Assembly: GCA_914767715.1 (NCBI GenBank) | Contig: OU612065.1 | Span: forward strand, 11,222,001-11,286,000 | Source of the DNA: Membranipora membranacea | Taxonomy: Eukaryota; Bryozoa; Gymnolaemata; Cheilostomatida; Membraniporidae | DNA length: 64,000 nucleotides | Direction: 5' to 3' | Shown here: positions 21,454-32,707 of the stretch, in pieces | How the letters are laid out: every line of letters begins with the position of its first letter | Numbering within the stretch: position 1 is the stretch's first letter | The notes under the pieces: model-generated | What the model was told of the DNA's origin: nothing | Seen by the model: only the letters and a program-made list of their open reading frames with translations | Databases searched by the model: none | Made by a program: the position numbers and the translations under genes

Positions 21454-22515
21454 GTTGAATCTTAGAGTATATATTAACTATATGTGTTGAATCTACAAAA
21501 TCAGTTCTATATGAAGTATGTGCAAAACAACTTAGCTCCTCTGATGCACAAATGTATTTAAATTATGTGGCCGTAGCAGAATATCTATGATGACCAACAT
21601 CAGAAGCAGCAAGAAATTTAGATAGTGGGTTGATGATGTAATACCAGTTATCTCTAACAGCTTATGATCCCAAATTTAGGTAGCAATAGTTACAGACTAT
21701 TGGAGAATTTGCCTCTTCTTCTATGATGATTTGTTAGGGAGGGTATTGGTATGAGACCGTAGGTGATTGACGTTTGTAAATAAAACCGCCCAACTTTGAT
21801 ATTTACTGTTAGGAAACATCTTTGGTGTCATTAGGATGGGAATACCAAGTATAGTGGTGATGAGAGCGTGGCCTGAGTTTAATGTTTATAAATTTGTGAT
21901 TTTTGGTAGGTGATGATTTTGAGTCTTGTAGTATGTAGGTAGGGAGTAGTAAGAGTAAATTTCGCACAAAAATAGCAGGATTTGGATCTATGACTTCTCA
22001 CATGATAGCTATAGACTGTTCCCCAAGCTCCTGGCCATATGATAGTCTAGTGGCAGTCACACACATTGTGGCAGTCAAGGGATTTAAAAAACTCCTAGCA
22101 TAATGAGAGAGTACACTTCCTCCCAAGGAGTAGGAGCCTTCTCGCGTAGAAGATTCACAAATTCAGTGCAACCACATCAGCCTGTTGCACCAGAGTCAAA
22201 CAAGGCCACTGTGTCTCACCCAGCCTATCTTCACAAGTTTATTGAAAGCTTGTCAATACGGATGACAAAGCTTGTCAAGACAGACAATGTCAGTTACCTT
22301 GCTTAGTGTTGGGTATATGGTAAACAAACCAGGGCTCTATTCATACTCATAGGCAGGTAGGCAGGCAGGCAGGCTGTCGTGTCGGGGATGGGTGGGGAGG
22401 GGTACCCTCCTCACCCACCCACCCCCGACGCATTAATTTTCCTTAGATTCAATACAAAAAAGTACCTGTCCTCACAGAGCTGGACTTTTCTACTAATGTA
22501 GCCACTAATCACTAA
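21454..22515. other. Intergenic interval upstream of AGMO
   Basis: No credible exon was found. It should contain the AGMO promoter near 21460-21700. At 22350-22430 there is a run of AGGC repeats followed by a G/C-rich imperfect palindrome (GGGGATGGGTGGGGAGGG against CCCTCCTCACCCACCC). The 67-residue ORF at 22103-22306 has no recognisable features and is probably chance. Confidence 0.5.
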
Positions 22516-23515
22516 TGTCATTCACAAGATTTACTCCTTCAGAAACTAAAACAAATACCAGGAATAAACGCCCATCTCATAAACTGGATTCGTGATTTTC
22601 TATCTGACAGGACACAATCTGTAGTACTCAAAGGGAAGAGTTCCCAAATGTGCACGGTAACATCAGGGGTTCCGCAAGGATCAGTACTGGGCCCAACCCT
22701 GTTCCTGTGCTACATAAGCGATCTGCCAACTAGCCTGACCTGCAAAGTCAGTCTCTATGCCGACGACACCCTGCTGTACCAAACTGTGGACGATCCCGAG
22801 GATGCCGCGAGGTTCCAAAAAAACATTGAGGCAGTATATCACTGGTCAGAGAAGTGGAGAATGCCATTCAACGACAAGAAATGCCACGCGATCAACTTTG
22901 GCAATGTGAACCCCAAGCTTACATATATGCTTGGTGACTCGCCTCTTGCCTGGACAGCCAGCACTAAATACCTGGGTGTGACCATTCAGTCAGACCTAAA
23001 ATTTGATCAACACATCCAAAAAAAAATGTGGAAAATCTAGGAAAATCCTAGGAGGCATCAAACATCTGATGTATAGCGCACCAAAGGAAGCCAAGCTACT
23101 GGCATACACAAGCCTATGTAGGCCAATCCTCGAATTCGCAGACACAGTATGGGACCCATCCACCAAAACAACAGCACAGAAGATAGAATTGGTGCAAAAT
23201 GACGCCATCAGATTCATAGGTAACCTGAGGGGCCGTGGTGCGAGTGTGACCGAAGCCAGGAATCAGCTAGAAATTGGGTCGCTGGAAGAAAGGCGGAAAA
23301 ATCATCGGCTGTGTCTGCTCACCAGAGTTCTTCAGAACGAGAACCAACACCATGCTCTCTCTAAAGCATACGATGAAATCCCCGAAGACAGGGAAAACGC
23401 TACAATGACCACAAGAGCAGCCGCCAGGGGTGAACCTAACTCTGTGGCCACAAACAAAAGTATTTACCACGCCAGTTTCCTGCCTCGGACAATCCGTGAG
23501 ATGAGAGGGCAGTAA
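22516..23515 (+). pseudogene. Non-LTR retrotransposon reverse transcriptase, 5'-truncated and frameshifted
   Basis: The remnant starts abruptly within an RT domain (SQDLLLQKLKQIPGI). It carries SGVPQGSVLGPTLF, the catalytic YADD box within VSLYADDTLLYQ, WRMPFNDKKCHAI, TKYLGVTIQ and the thumb/C-terminal region (RPILEFADTVWDP, LRGRGASVTEARNQL). The reading frame breaks at an A-rich run near 23019-23027: 22516 to about 23020 is one frame and the next frame runs to the stop at 23515. The motif order fits Jockey/CR1/L2-type LINEs. The endonuclease domain and 5' part are missing, as expected from incomplete target-primed reverse transcription. It has higher GC than its surroundings, suggesting a relatively recent insertion. 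It is probably inactive. Confidence 0.88.
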
Positions 23516-23769
23516 ACCGCCCAACCCTAAACAGCGCCATGCTGTTAAAACCACATTCCCTGGTCTGAACCCTGGTCCTAACAATTAGGGGCATCCCTAA
23601 ACCGATTTCTTCGACAAATCAATAGGATGTGCTACCTCATCTGAGGTAAGAAACTGAGGTAAGAAACAGTATGGCTGTACATAGTATCATTGGGATGCAA
23701 CACCTTAAACTCTAGGCAGTTTTTTCTGTTAAGTCCTAGCAGAGGGCAGCACATGGTAATGAGTCACTG

Positions 23770-23849
23770 GGACTTGCAAGCCTGTATTTTGCCAAAGTTC
23801 AGTATCAGTGGTTGATCCTGAACATTGGCAAAAACAGGCTTGCAAGTCC
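23770..23849. repeat. 80-nt hairpin with about 32-nt near-perfect arms
   Basis: The left arm begins GGACTTGCAAGCCTGT and ends TTCAG at 23802. The right arm begins CTGAA at 23818 and ends ACAGGCTTGCAAGTCC. Only about two mismatches or bulges interrupt the stem, and the loop is about 15 nt. The size and shape resemble an animal microRNA precursor, but the symmetry could equally come from a tiny MITE. Confidence 0.6.
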
Positions 23850-24437
23850 AAGAGGCCTATGCCCTATGCCCACCACCATGCCTTCTCCTTGATGGCATGT
23901 GTATAAAGGGCCATAAAGAGATATCCCAAGGCATGAGGACACTGTGGAGTTTGCTCCATCCCCAATTTGACCTATGAAACTAGTATATAGCATCAATGAT
24001 TTATCAGTGGTTGCACAATACACTAGTAGGAGACCTGCTTATACAAGCACACAAATACAATGATTGAAGTTGTATCCCTATTATCAATTCCAAGTGGGCG
24101 TGACCCACTAAAAAGTAAACTTCCGGTTTGTTTGTGCACTCATAACAATATTTCTACGACTTTTGAAGATTCTAATGATTGATAGTCATGGTATTGCTCT
24201 TCCACATTACTTAAAGCATGAGAAAGAAGAAGTGAAGATACAACTACTCTACTTTCACATACTTTCTTACACTACTTACTTACTTACTACTCTTACTTAC
24301 ACTAGGTCCAAGGTAATTTAGGCCTTATTTATGTTTCTCTGAATCCAGTGTAGTTAATGCTTGACTCCTCACAATGTCGATTGTGGGTAATTGGAGAGAA
24401 ATAAGAAGAGAACCATTCATTTTTTGTGGTGTTTGTG

Positions 24438-24563
24438 CACAGACAGCAGGTCACTGACAGTTGATTTGATGCGTTGCAGCCTTGTGTGTGTGTGTCAAAC
24501 ACAAACCACACACACACAAGGCTGCAACTCATCAAATCAACTGTCAGTGACCTGCTGTCTGTG
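24438..24563. repeat. 126-nt hairpin with about 55-nt arms and a CA/TG core
   Basis: The left arm CACAGACAGCAGGTCACTG continues through GTTGCAGCCTTGTGTG and is mirrored by a right arm that ends CAGTGACCTGCTGTCTGTG. There is one single-base asymmetry and a loop of about 10 nt. Because of the symmetry, both strands show similar open frames, which should not be read as genes. Confidence 0.8.
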
Positions 24564-25568
24564 GTTTGTGTGTGATACATACATGATACTGTGTTACTGT
24601 ACTATCAGTATCTTATCTATGTAGTGTATAACTATAATAATAAATATGTATGTATTAATTGTATGTGTTGTTAATTGTAATGTATGTATCAATCAATGAT
24701 GATTGATTGATTATTGCTGTACTTCATGGGTTCTTGACGCTGAGGATTACAATTGCAATGTATTGTTACTGTAACTTTTTTTTGTAATGATTACTGTTAC
24801 TCTACTCTACTGTATATATATATCACTTCATGAGGAACAATATATACGACCAGTATGAGTGAACGATTTTGGAACCAAATGTGCAGCGTTACAAAGTAAT
24901 AGTGATGATTTGGCTCAAAATGTTCACTCTATTTGGAACCCCCTCCCCTTGATCATCATATCAATCTGCTATAACAAATAGCCACCAACTAACCAGGGTA
25001 AGATAAGTAAAGTAACTACTCGGACTTGTGAAACACTCAGCTTGAACGGATATAGTGAGGTTTCCATTCAAACTGAGAATGACTGGGCTGACCAGACCCT
25101 CTTCTTCTGTCACGATCATGAAATAAGTATTTGTGTGAGAATTGCGATGTTGAGAATTCCATTTACTACGGATGCAAATAAATGACATTGCCTTGCATCT
25201 TATTTGTATCTTTGTTTCATATGCTAACAGGGACCTGCTTACTTGCTAATGGCCCATAGTGATTACCATACATAACATTTGAATGCAAACCATTTTGAAA
25301 TATAAGTTATTAAAAAAGTGGCTAGAACCATCTTCCATAATACCAAATGCTTTATATTGTAAGTATTTAGGGAAATGGCAAGGAGGACAAGATTAGAAAG
25401 ATAGATCATTCTATTTGTGTCCAGAAATTGAACCCGTTGTTTATTTTCTAGCCATAATGTTACTGATAGTAACTCATCTAAAATGCTCGACATTATCCAG
25501 CTGACTCTAATCTCTTCTATTATAGGTAAAGTCTATCTCTGAGGTGTTAGGCCTCATTAAAAGCAAAC

Positions 25569-28500
25569 ATGAGTAAAGGAATTGCACCAATAAAAGCTGA
25601 GTAAGTACTCTCATGGCAAGATACACTATATCCATGTAATGTGAGGTTATTTAGGTAATAATACCAGATATTGAAGATTAAGGCAATATGTATAATCAAA
25701 CGTTAACTGCTCAGGTATTTCAGGATCATATTGATAGCCCTGTCACACTACACAATCCTTGTTACAGGTACCTCATCAAAATCAAGAAAAAGGAGAAAGA
25801 GGCTGCTGTGCCTGCCCCTGATACTGGTAAAGGTATCAATGAAGCGGAAGGAGCTATCAAAGGAGCAGAAGAAGTAAATAAAGTATCTCAATCTGAATCC
25901 AAACAGTCTGAGAGTCAATCCGCTGAAACAGTCTCAAATGATATAACGCCGTCTGAGAATGGATCCGCTGATACGGTCCCAAATGATACGAAGCCGTCTG
26001 AACCGGCTGGCGAAAAACGAAAGCTCGATGAAAGTGAAAAACCTGCACATCCGAAGCAAAACAAGAGACGAAAAGGGCAGAATAAGCAGCGGGAGAAATT
26101 TAGTAACAAACGTGCTGCGCCTGGGGATCGCCTGTGCAAATCAATGATATGTGGTACTATAGCTTGTAGTTACGGGGACAAATGTAAATTCTCCCACAAT
26201 GTAAATGATTACATGGCTAAGAAACCTGCTGATATTGGAGAAGTATGTTATATTTTCCAGGAGCATGGACGCTGCCCTTATGGGATAACCTGTAGATATG
26301 GCCAATCTCACATCATTCAAGTTGATGGTGGGTACAAAAGTGTTATTGACGAGAAAAAAGTTTCAAGCTCTAAAACTGTGAACGGTATGGACATGGATGT
26401 AAAAATGAAACTGACAAGGCGAAAGTACAATTTCTGCAGAGCTGACAAATCATTTAAAGAGGCACAAAAGTTTGTGTCAAAGATTGTGAAACAAAATGTC
26501 GAGTTGAACTGTACAAGAAAAAAGCCTGTCGAGACTCTTACTGCTGCAAATGACCAAGCTGATGCAGATGTATCTCACTTATTTGGAACCACTAACAGTA
26601 ACGGTGTTGTTAACAAGACTGATGAAAATGTGAACAATGGCACAGGTACGACTGATCTAACCGAGAAAGCAGTACCTGAAGATGGAAAACAAAAAGAAAT
26701 CGATACTGAGCAACTTAACCCAGGTGAGATCACTGCTAAATCTGAGGATGTGAGTCTGAACAAGCCTATTGGTCCCGTCACTAATGAGGACCAGTTTACC
26801 ATCAAGCCAGCAGAGAAGAAAACTGTAGACTTTAGAAACAAGCTATATCTCGCTCCTCTAACTACAGTGAGTACCTTATAGTGTATATTTCCCTAATTAT
26901 GACAATAAACAATTTGCTATATATTCTCTTAAAGCCTCGAACAGTCAGGTTTTGCGCATTAAAGTGGAAGACAACCACAAAAGTTATATTTTGATATTTG
27001 ATGCGTAATGATGTAATCCTCCCAAATTTAGATGTTATAAATAAATGTTAAATTTGAGAATTTTAGTTATTTCAATTACAAACTCTCTTCCACCATTTTG
27101 TTTCAGTATTGCAAATACCCGTACTCTCGAAATATATATTATTGGAAAAAAGTGACGCATAAAACAAGTTTATTCTAGAATCGAAGCAGTTATCTTTTGT
27201 TGTGTCAATCTAAATATATAAACAGTCATCTCAGTAACAAAATAATCTACAAAAAACAATATTATTACTTTCAATAACAAAAATTAAGAATTTTCTTTGA
27301 GATTATAATAGCTTCTCAACTTAATTCAGGTTATTGCAGCCATGGGGTGGAGGGGCTACTGACTGCTCTGTGGTGCAGATCAAAAGTTATACCTAGGATT
27401 TCTATTATTGAGTATGTTGCCTACTGGTGAAGGTTGATTGCGTCTTGATACGTATTAAGTGGTGCCAGTGTTGTCTTCTACTTTAAGTATTCAGTATTTG
27501 TAAGATACAATTTGACCAAATACAGAAAATTTAATGATTACACAGAACTTGACTGTTCGCTGCTTGTACAGAATTTATGATGCATGATTACATGAGTTAC
27601 GGATCAGAGCTTGTTTCTGTTATAAAATGGACTGACATGCAATGAGTTTCAATCAAAAAAAGCAAAACCAACTATTGGCCAGTCTTTCACTGTCATTAAT
27701 CATTGTTTCACTCTCTTATCTACTAGGTAGGAAATCTTCCATTCAGAAGGGTGTGTAAGTCATATGGTGTTGATATCACCTGTGGGGAGATGGCTCTAGC
27801 AACTAAACTCTTACAAGGTGTCAATTCGGAGTGGGCACTCATGAAGCGACACTCCAGTGAAGATCTCTTTGGCGTTCAGGTAGCCGGAGCTTTTCCGGAT
27901 ACAATGGCTAAGTGTGCACAGCTGCTTAGTGAAACCTGTGATATTGACTTCATAGACATCAATGTCGGATGTCCGATTGACCTTATATTTGATATGGTGA
28001 GTAAGAGAAAACCAGATTAAATGTTTCAAAAATTTAAAGTGATAGGATAATAATCATGCTCAAGAGAATTCTAGCAAAAATTGTGTTGTGTTAAATTCTA
28101 ATTTCTGTGTCTAAATTAACCTTCTTTCACTTTATTTGTCAGGGAGCAGGATCTGCATTGATGCGGAGAGTAAATAGACTTCATGAGATTGTACGCTCGA
28201 TGTTCACAGTGTCCACTGTTCCTATTACAATCAAAATCAGGAAAGGTGTCTCTGAATCCAAGAGCACTGCACATACTCTGATACCTAAGATCAAGATGTG
28301 GGATGTTGGACTCTGCACGGTTTGTTATATACAGAACTGCCAATATAATATTATTTGTTAATAAAGGAATGAAAACATCACTAACTATAGGCCTTTATTG
28401 GTTAATCAGCCTTGTGAGTATCAAGCGACAATTAGATAAATATAAATAGCTACAATCAGTTGCAGCTCACTACTCACTGCGGATCAGAACACTTAATATT

Positions 28501-29822
28501 TAAGTCACTTTGTGCATTTCAGAACCCATAAGTATAAGTCTATTTTTTGCCTTAGTTACATGGTCGATCTACAGAGCAGAGATACACAAAGAAAGCAGAC
28601 TGGGCTTATATAGACGAATGTGCAAAGATCGCTGATCCCATGCCATTCTTTGGTGGAGGAGATATTCTGTCTTATGAGGATTATAATGCTGCTATGAAGA
28701 CTAATGTATCTGGTGTGATGATAGCGAGGTAAAAATATGAGATTGGTGTGGTGAAGCTCATACATAAGTGCACATGGCACTTTGCTAAGAATTATATAGA
28801 AATGAATCATGATCATACCATATTCTTCTGGATGCCTCATATAGTATTAAAAGTCGTACACAGGGGGGTCCGAAGTGCTAAGCTCACGTTATTATGTCAC
28901 TTTCAGAGGTGCTCTGATCAAACCATGGGTGTTTACTGAGATCAAAGAGCAGCGACACTGGGATATATCATCTTCAGAGAGGCTCGATATCCTCAGAGAT
29001 TACGCTAACTATGGACTGGAACACTGGGGATCTGATGTACAGGGAGTGGAGACAACTAGAAGATTTATGCTTGAGTGGCTGTCCTTCCTCCATCGGTAAG
29101 ACTACAAGTTCTGAGTTTGCACCAGAAATCAACGCTTTTCCTCTATTCCTGTACATCGAGGAGATTTGAAGTGCTAAGTGTCCCATACTAAAAAAGTCTC
29201 GAGAAATATTTCAAGTTGTGTGGCAACTATTAGTCATCAGATATAACATGATAAAGTGGTTATTTGTAATTAAAGGGAAAAGCTGTCATTTGGGATGTTC
29301 TGGCATAGCACTCCTCCAGCATCAAGCTGGTTATTCAGAGACCACAATTTTGGCAATGTAAGAAAATTTTGCTTCAGGTCTGAACATTTATAGAATACGA
29401 TTTACCAATTGAATTCATGCAGATACATCCCTGTGGGGTTATTGGAGAGGCTACCCCAGCGAATCAATGAGCGACCTTCACCATACTACGGGCGTGACGA
29501 TCTAGAGACTCTTATGGCCAGTCCCATGTCTGCAGACTGGGTAAAGATCAGGTGAGTGCAGAGATTCATTACGACAAACCATGTATAAATGTGCAATATT
29601 GGCAGTCACCCCCATTCCTGACCTGGAATTCATCATGTCCCATATCACTGAGCATTCAATGCCATAAGTGATCTATCCCTTGACACTTGAAAGTATGGTT
29701 GATAGCATACTGCCTGTATCAAGTGTTAAACTGCTTTTATTTGTAGTGAGATGCTGTTGGGGCCTGTTCCAGATGGGTTTTTCTTTATACCAAAACACAG
29801 GGCCAGCTCATACACCCAATAA
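25569..29822 (+). CDS. DUS3L: tRNA-dihydrouridine(47) synthase, DUS3L
   Basis: FMN enzyme that reduces uridine 47 of tRNA to dihydrouridine with NAD(P)H. Eight exons: 25569-25600, 25768-26866, 27727-27996, 28143-28319, 28556-28728, 28907-29095, 29423-29551, 29747-29822; total 2145 nt, 714 residues. Residues 1-12 ([12 protein letters not shown]) match the family's N-terminal GVAPIK motif. A Glu/Lys/Ser-rich linker with repeated SE(N/P)...SADTV units follows, then two CCCH zinc fingers at about 130-190 ([11 protein letters not shown] and [13 protein letters not shown]). The TIM barrel starts at [16 protein letters not shown]. The catalytic Cys is about residue 459 in DINVGCP. Later blocks are [34 protein letters not shown] and [17 protein letters not shown]. 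It ends shortly after [13 protein letters not shown], close to the usual family end. Exon 2 carries the whole poorly conserved region. It appears intact. Confidence 0.95.
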
Positions 29823-30343
29823 TATAATATCATGACTGGTCAATGATTGGCAAAAGAATGGGTAGCAAATATGTGATGAGTAGTATATTGAAACACTGAA
29901 GTATTGAAATATTATATTGAGATATTGAAATACTGTTTTATAGAAACAGATGGAAGCATTTGTAATTTTCATGTTTTAATATTATGGTTATCAGTGCTTT
30001 CTTTTTTCTATTAACTGTTGTAAAGTTAAAATTTTTTTTTTTTTTTTGATTAAATGAGTTTGTTGGGTATGGTATACTTGTTAACTCACAAAATGTTCTT
30101 GTCCAAATGTGCAAAGAATTATGATCATTCCATCATATGAACAGCCCTTGTTGCGAAAGTTATGTATTGTCAATGATTAGTGTGTTGCAATAAAAAATGG
30201 AAGGCCTCACACAATGTAAGCATAATGTTTAGTTGTGGGTGATTGTCATTGTGTGGAGAAAATTTTTTTCAGGAGGAGGAGTAATAATGTTCATATACCA
30301 ATAACATGATTTCAACCAGCCAATGGTTTCTAATGTATATCAC

Positions 30344-30445
30344 CTCTTGCAACAGCCAGGATTGAATTCACCAAGGTATCCAATGGCTTGATGAAACTCG
30401 GCAATCTGGGTGGCGCCTACTGGCTGTGGCTCCACATTGGAACAT
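30344..30445 (-). other. Orphan exon-like open block (unassigned)
   Basis: On the minus strand a pyrimidine-rich tract ending TTGGTCAG precedes 102 nt that are open in one frame (SNVEPQPVGATQIAEFHQAI, then GYLGEFNPGCCKR) and are followed by a GTGATA donor. The block is phase-symmetric (2 to 2). I found no partner exon and recognise no family. It could be an exon of an unannotated minus-strand gene, a decayed exon, or chance. Confidence 0.25.
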
Positions 30446-30879
30446 CTGACCAATGAGAGATAAAGAAAAAAACATTTAATTATGGATAGATCAGAAAAAG
30501 TGCACAGCATTTATATGATAAGAGGTCGGAATATTTTTTAAACTGACACTCGAACAGAATTGAGATGTAACTGTATCGGGCACACAGTTAAGTGTGCTCA
30601 CTATTGATAAAATGTTAGATGGTTCCCCTACTTGCCTATTTGCAATACATAATTTCACTTTGATGATGTTGAATTGGCAGCAGAAGATCAACTCCAGGCT
30701 AAATGGTTGCATCATGAATGTCTTGCAGGGTTTGTTGTCCCACTTCTAGTGAGCTGGCCAAATAAGCAAACTTGATGAAAATTCATAATAGCGATAGAAT
30801 CTAAATAAAAATGGCTCATGAAGGATCACTTGGCAGTATAATATGAATGCCTGTCATAGACAAAACACATTTTTACGTG

Positions 30880-30985
30880 CCCAAAACTTTTTGATAGAAC
30901 TTTGAGTTGTGCTCTCGTGTCCGAAAAGTGGACAAATTACATAATATGATTTGATGTTATACCGGGTAAGATAGGGCGAGTGTCC
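30880..30985. repeat. Dispersed direct repeat, copy 1
   Basis: The segment starting near AACTTTTTGATAGAA and including GTTGTGCTCTCGTG, CCGAAAAGTGGACAAAT and GGTAAGATAGGG recurs at 31750-31850 in the same orientation with few changes. Copy 1 has about 8 extra bases (ATTTGATG) before TTATACC. Confidence 0.8.
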
Positions 30986-31749
30986 AAGTGTAGAACCACC
31001 ATGAGACAAAACACCTTTTTTGAATTCTATATACGTTTTTTTAACTAATGCAGCTCAGACCCTTATATTTTGTTTTATTTATGTGCTGTACGTTCTATGC
31101 TCTCAACCTATTACATTCCACCTAGCGTTAGACTTTATTTCACTAACAACCACTCGACGAACCAACTGAAAATACCACTTTGTGAGCTGAACTTTGGTTG
31201 GTACCTTATTATTCATCCTAGTAGCCTCATTCAAAACAGCACAAACATGGTGTTAGAGGATGCTGAATATTCTTTGCAATTTGTAGCCTCCATTTGTTTT
31301 TATTCAAGCAGCGGCAAGTGCTACCTTACTTGCATTTAATAATAAATCACAACGCTTGATGGTGCTGTCACATAGATTGAGGTTATCAAGGAGAAACCAC
31401 TGCTTTTGAATGATAGGAACGAATAGCTGAAGATATATTCAACTAAGAGTTTGCATTTACCATATTTGAAAATATGTATATGTGGGTCTATTTTAGATCC
31501 TTGTGACTTTAGCAAACACAGACTACGCTTTGATTGAGGTTTCTAAGAGGTATTGTCAGTTATTCTAAGCTTTACAACAATACCTACAAAGAAACCATCA
31601 AATCTGTGATGAAAGAAGATCACAACTTCTGTCAAAAAATGGCCAAAATCTCTATATTATAACAGGCAGGGTGGGACACATCCACAGTGGACATTAAGTT
31701 GTGTCAACAGGGAGGTGTCCATGTGTGTCCTAAACTCCCTGGTTTGCCT

Positions 31750-31850
31750 GCCCTAAACTTTTTGATAGAATTTCGAGTTGTGCTCTCGTGACCGAAAAGT
31801 GGACAAATCACATAATATGTTATACCAGGTAAGATAGGGAGGAGTGTCGG
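31750..31850. repeat. Dispersed direct repeat, copy 2
   Basis: Second copy of the block at 30880-30985, sharing TTTTTGATAGAA, GTTGTGCTCTCGTG, CCGAAAAGTGGACAAAT and GGTAAGATAGGG. Unique sequence of about 0.77 kb separates the copies. They could be solo ends of one decayed element. Confidence 0.8.
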
Positions 31851-32707
31851 TGATTGTCAAACCGAGGAATAACCTTTCCACTGTGACTCTTTTCAGGCGA
31901 TCAACATAGTCATCCCATCACAGCTTAGGCTCTAAATACAGAACTCCATACATGCCAGCTCATGATATAATAGTATTGAATTACACTATTTCAACGGGTG
32001 CAGTCAGATATAACAAAGGAGCTTTTATAACTATGGGTGCAGTACAAAGATTAGACAATTATCCCTTGAAAATATTAGATGGATATTAAGATGATTGGTG
32101 GGTTGACCTCCTAGCCAAATTCATGTAAATTTATCAGCAAAAATGAAACCAATTTGGACAATTACAGACAAGTAACTAAGGATGCCTTAGTACATGCAGA
32201 GGATTTTATTTACAATAGATTTTTATTAATTTTTTCCATATTAAAAACAATAATAACTGTACAGACTGCAGCACAAATAATCTTTTCATTTGTGAGATGT
32301 TTTTGTGACTCGTGAGATGTCAAAATATAAAAGAGCTAATCGAAGACTTCAAACTTCTTTAGCTGACCCAGCAGCTTCCTTTGTGACTGTAAAATGCTTA
32401 TGATGACAATGCACGTACGAGACTGGTTATAATAGTTGAGACACTCTCAGCTAACAGAGTTGGTGCAAGTGGGGCCCGCCATTGGCCAGGCGCCACCAAC
32501 ACCTACCCTGTCAGATAGGAGTTTCTCAACTTGGTCAGTGTATAATATAATGATAATGTTGGATGACCAGCCCCACATATTTTAGTCATAGACATTATTG
32601 ATATACTTATCAATATATCTTTATGCTTTTTCCTAACTATGTTGACCTATCATCAGCTTGCGGACAATGTTGTCATTGAATGACACACTGCAATTCCATC
32701 ATCCGAT

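Larger units (their letters stand above)
23516..25568. other. Intergenic interval before DUS3L with two long hairpins
   Basis: No coding exon was identified. It contains the hairpins at 23770-23849 and 24438-24563 (separate entries), a low-complexity ACTT-rich stretch near 24240-24300, and an AT dinucleotide stretch near 24810. The DUS3L promoter should lie near its right end. Confidence 0.5.
29823..32707. other. Convergent intergenic interval DUS3L / SF3B1
   Basis: This 2.9-kb interval holds the 3' UTRs of both genes. A possible DUS3L poly(A) signal AATAAA lies at 30189-30194. It also contains a T16-like run near 30033, a pair of direct repeats (30880-30985 and 31750-31850), and an orphan exon-like open block on the minus strand at 30344-30445. 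Apart from these I see no gene. Confidence 0.5.

Noticed and set aside
23267-23584. 105-codon minus-strand frame
   Set aside because: Antisense shadow of the reverse transcriptase coding strand.
24391-24624. Mirrored open frames on both strands with similar peptides
   Set aside because: Explained by the hairpin at 24438-24563; palindromic DNA gives similar translations on both strands.
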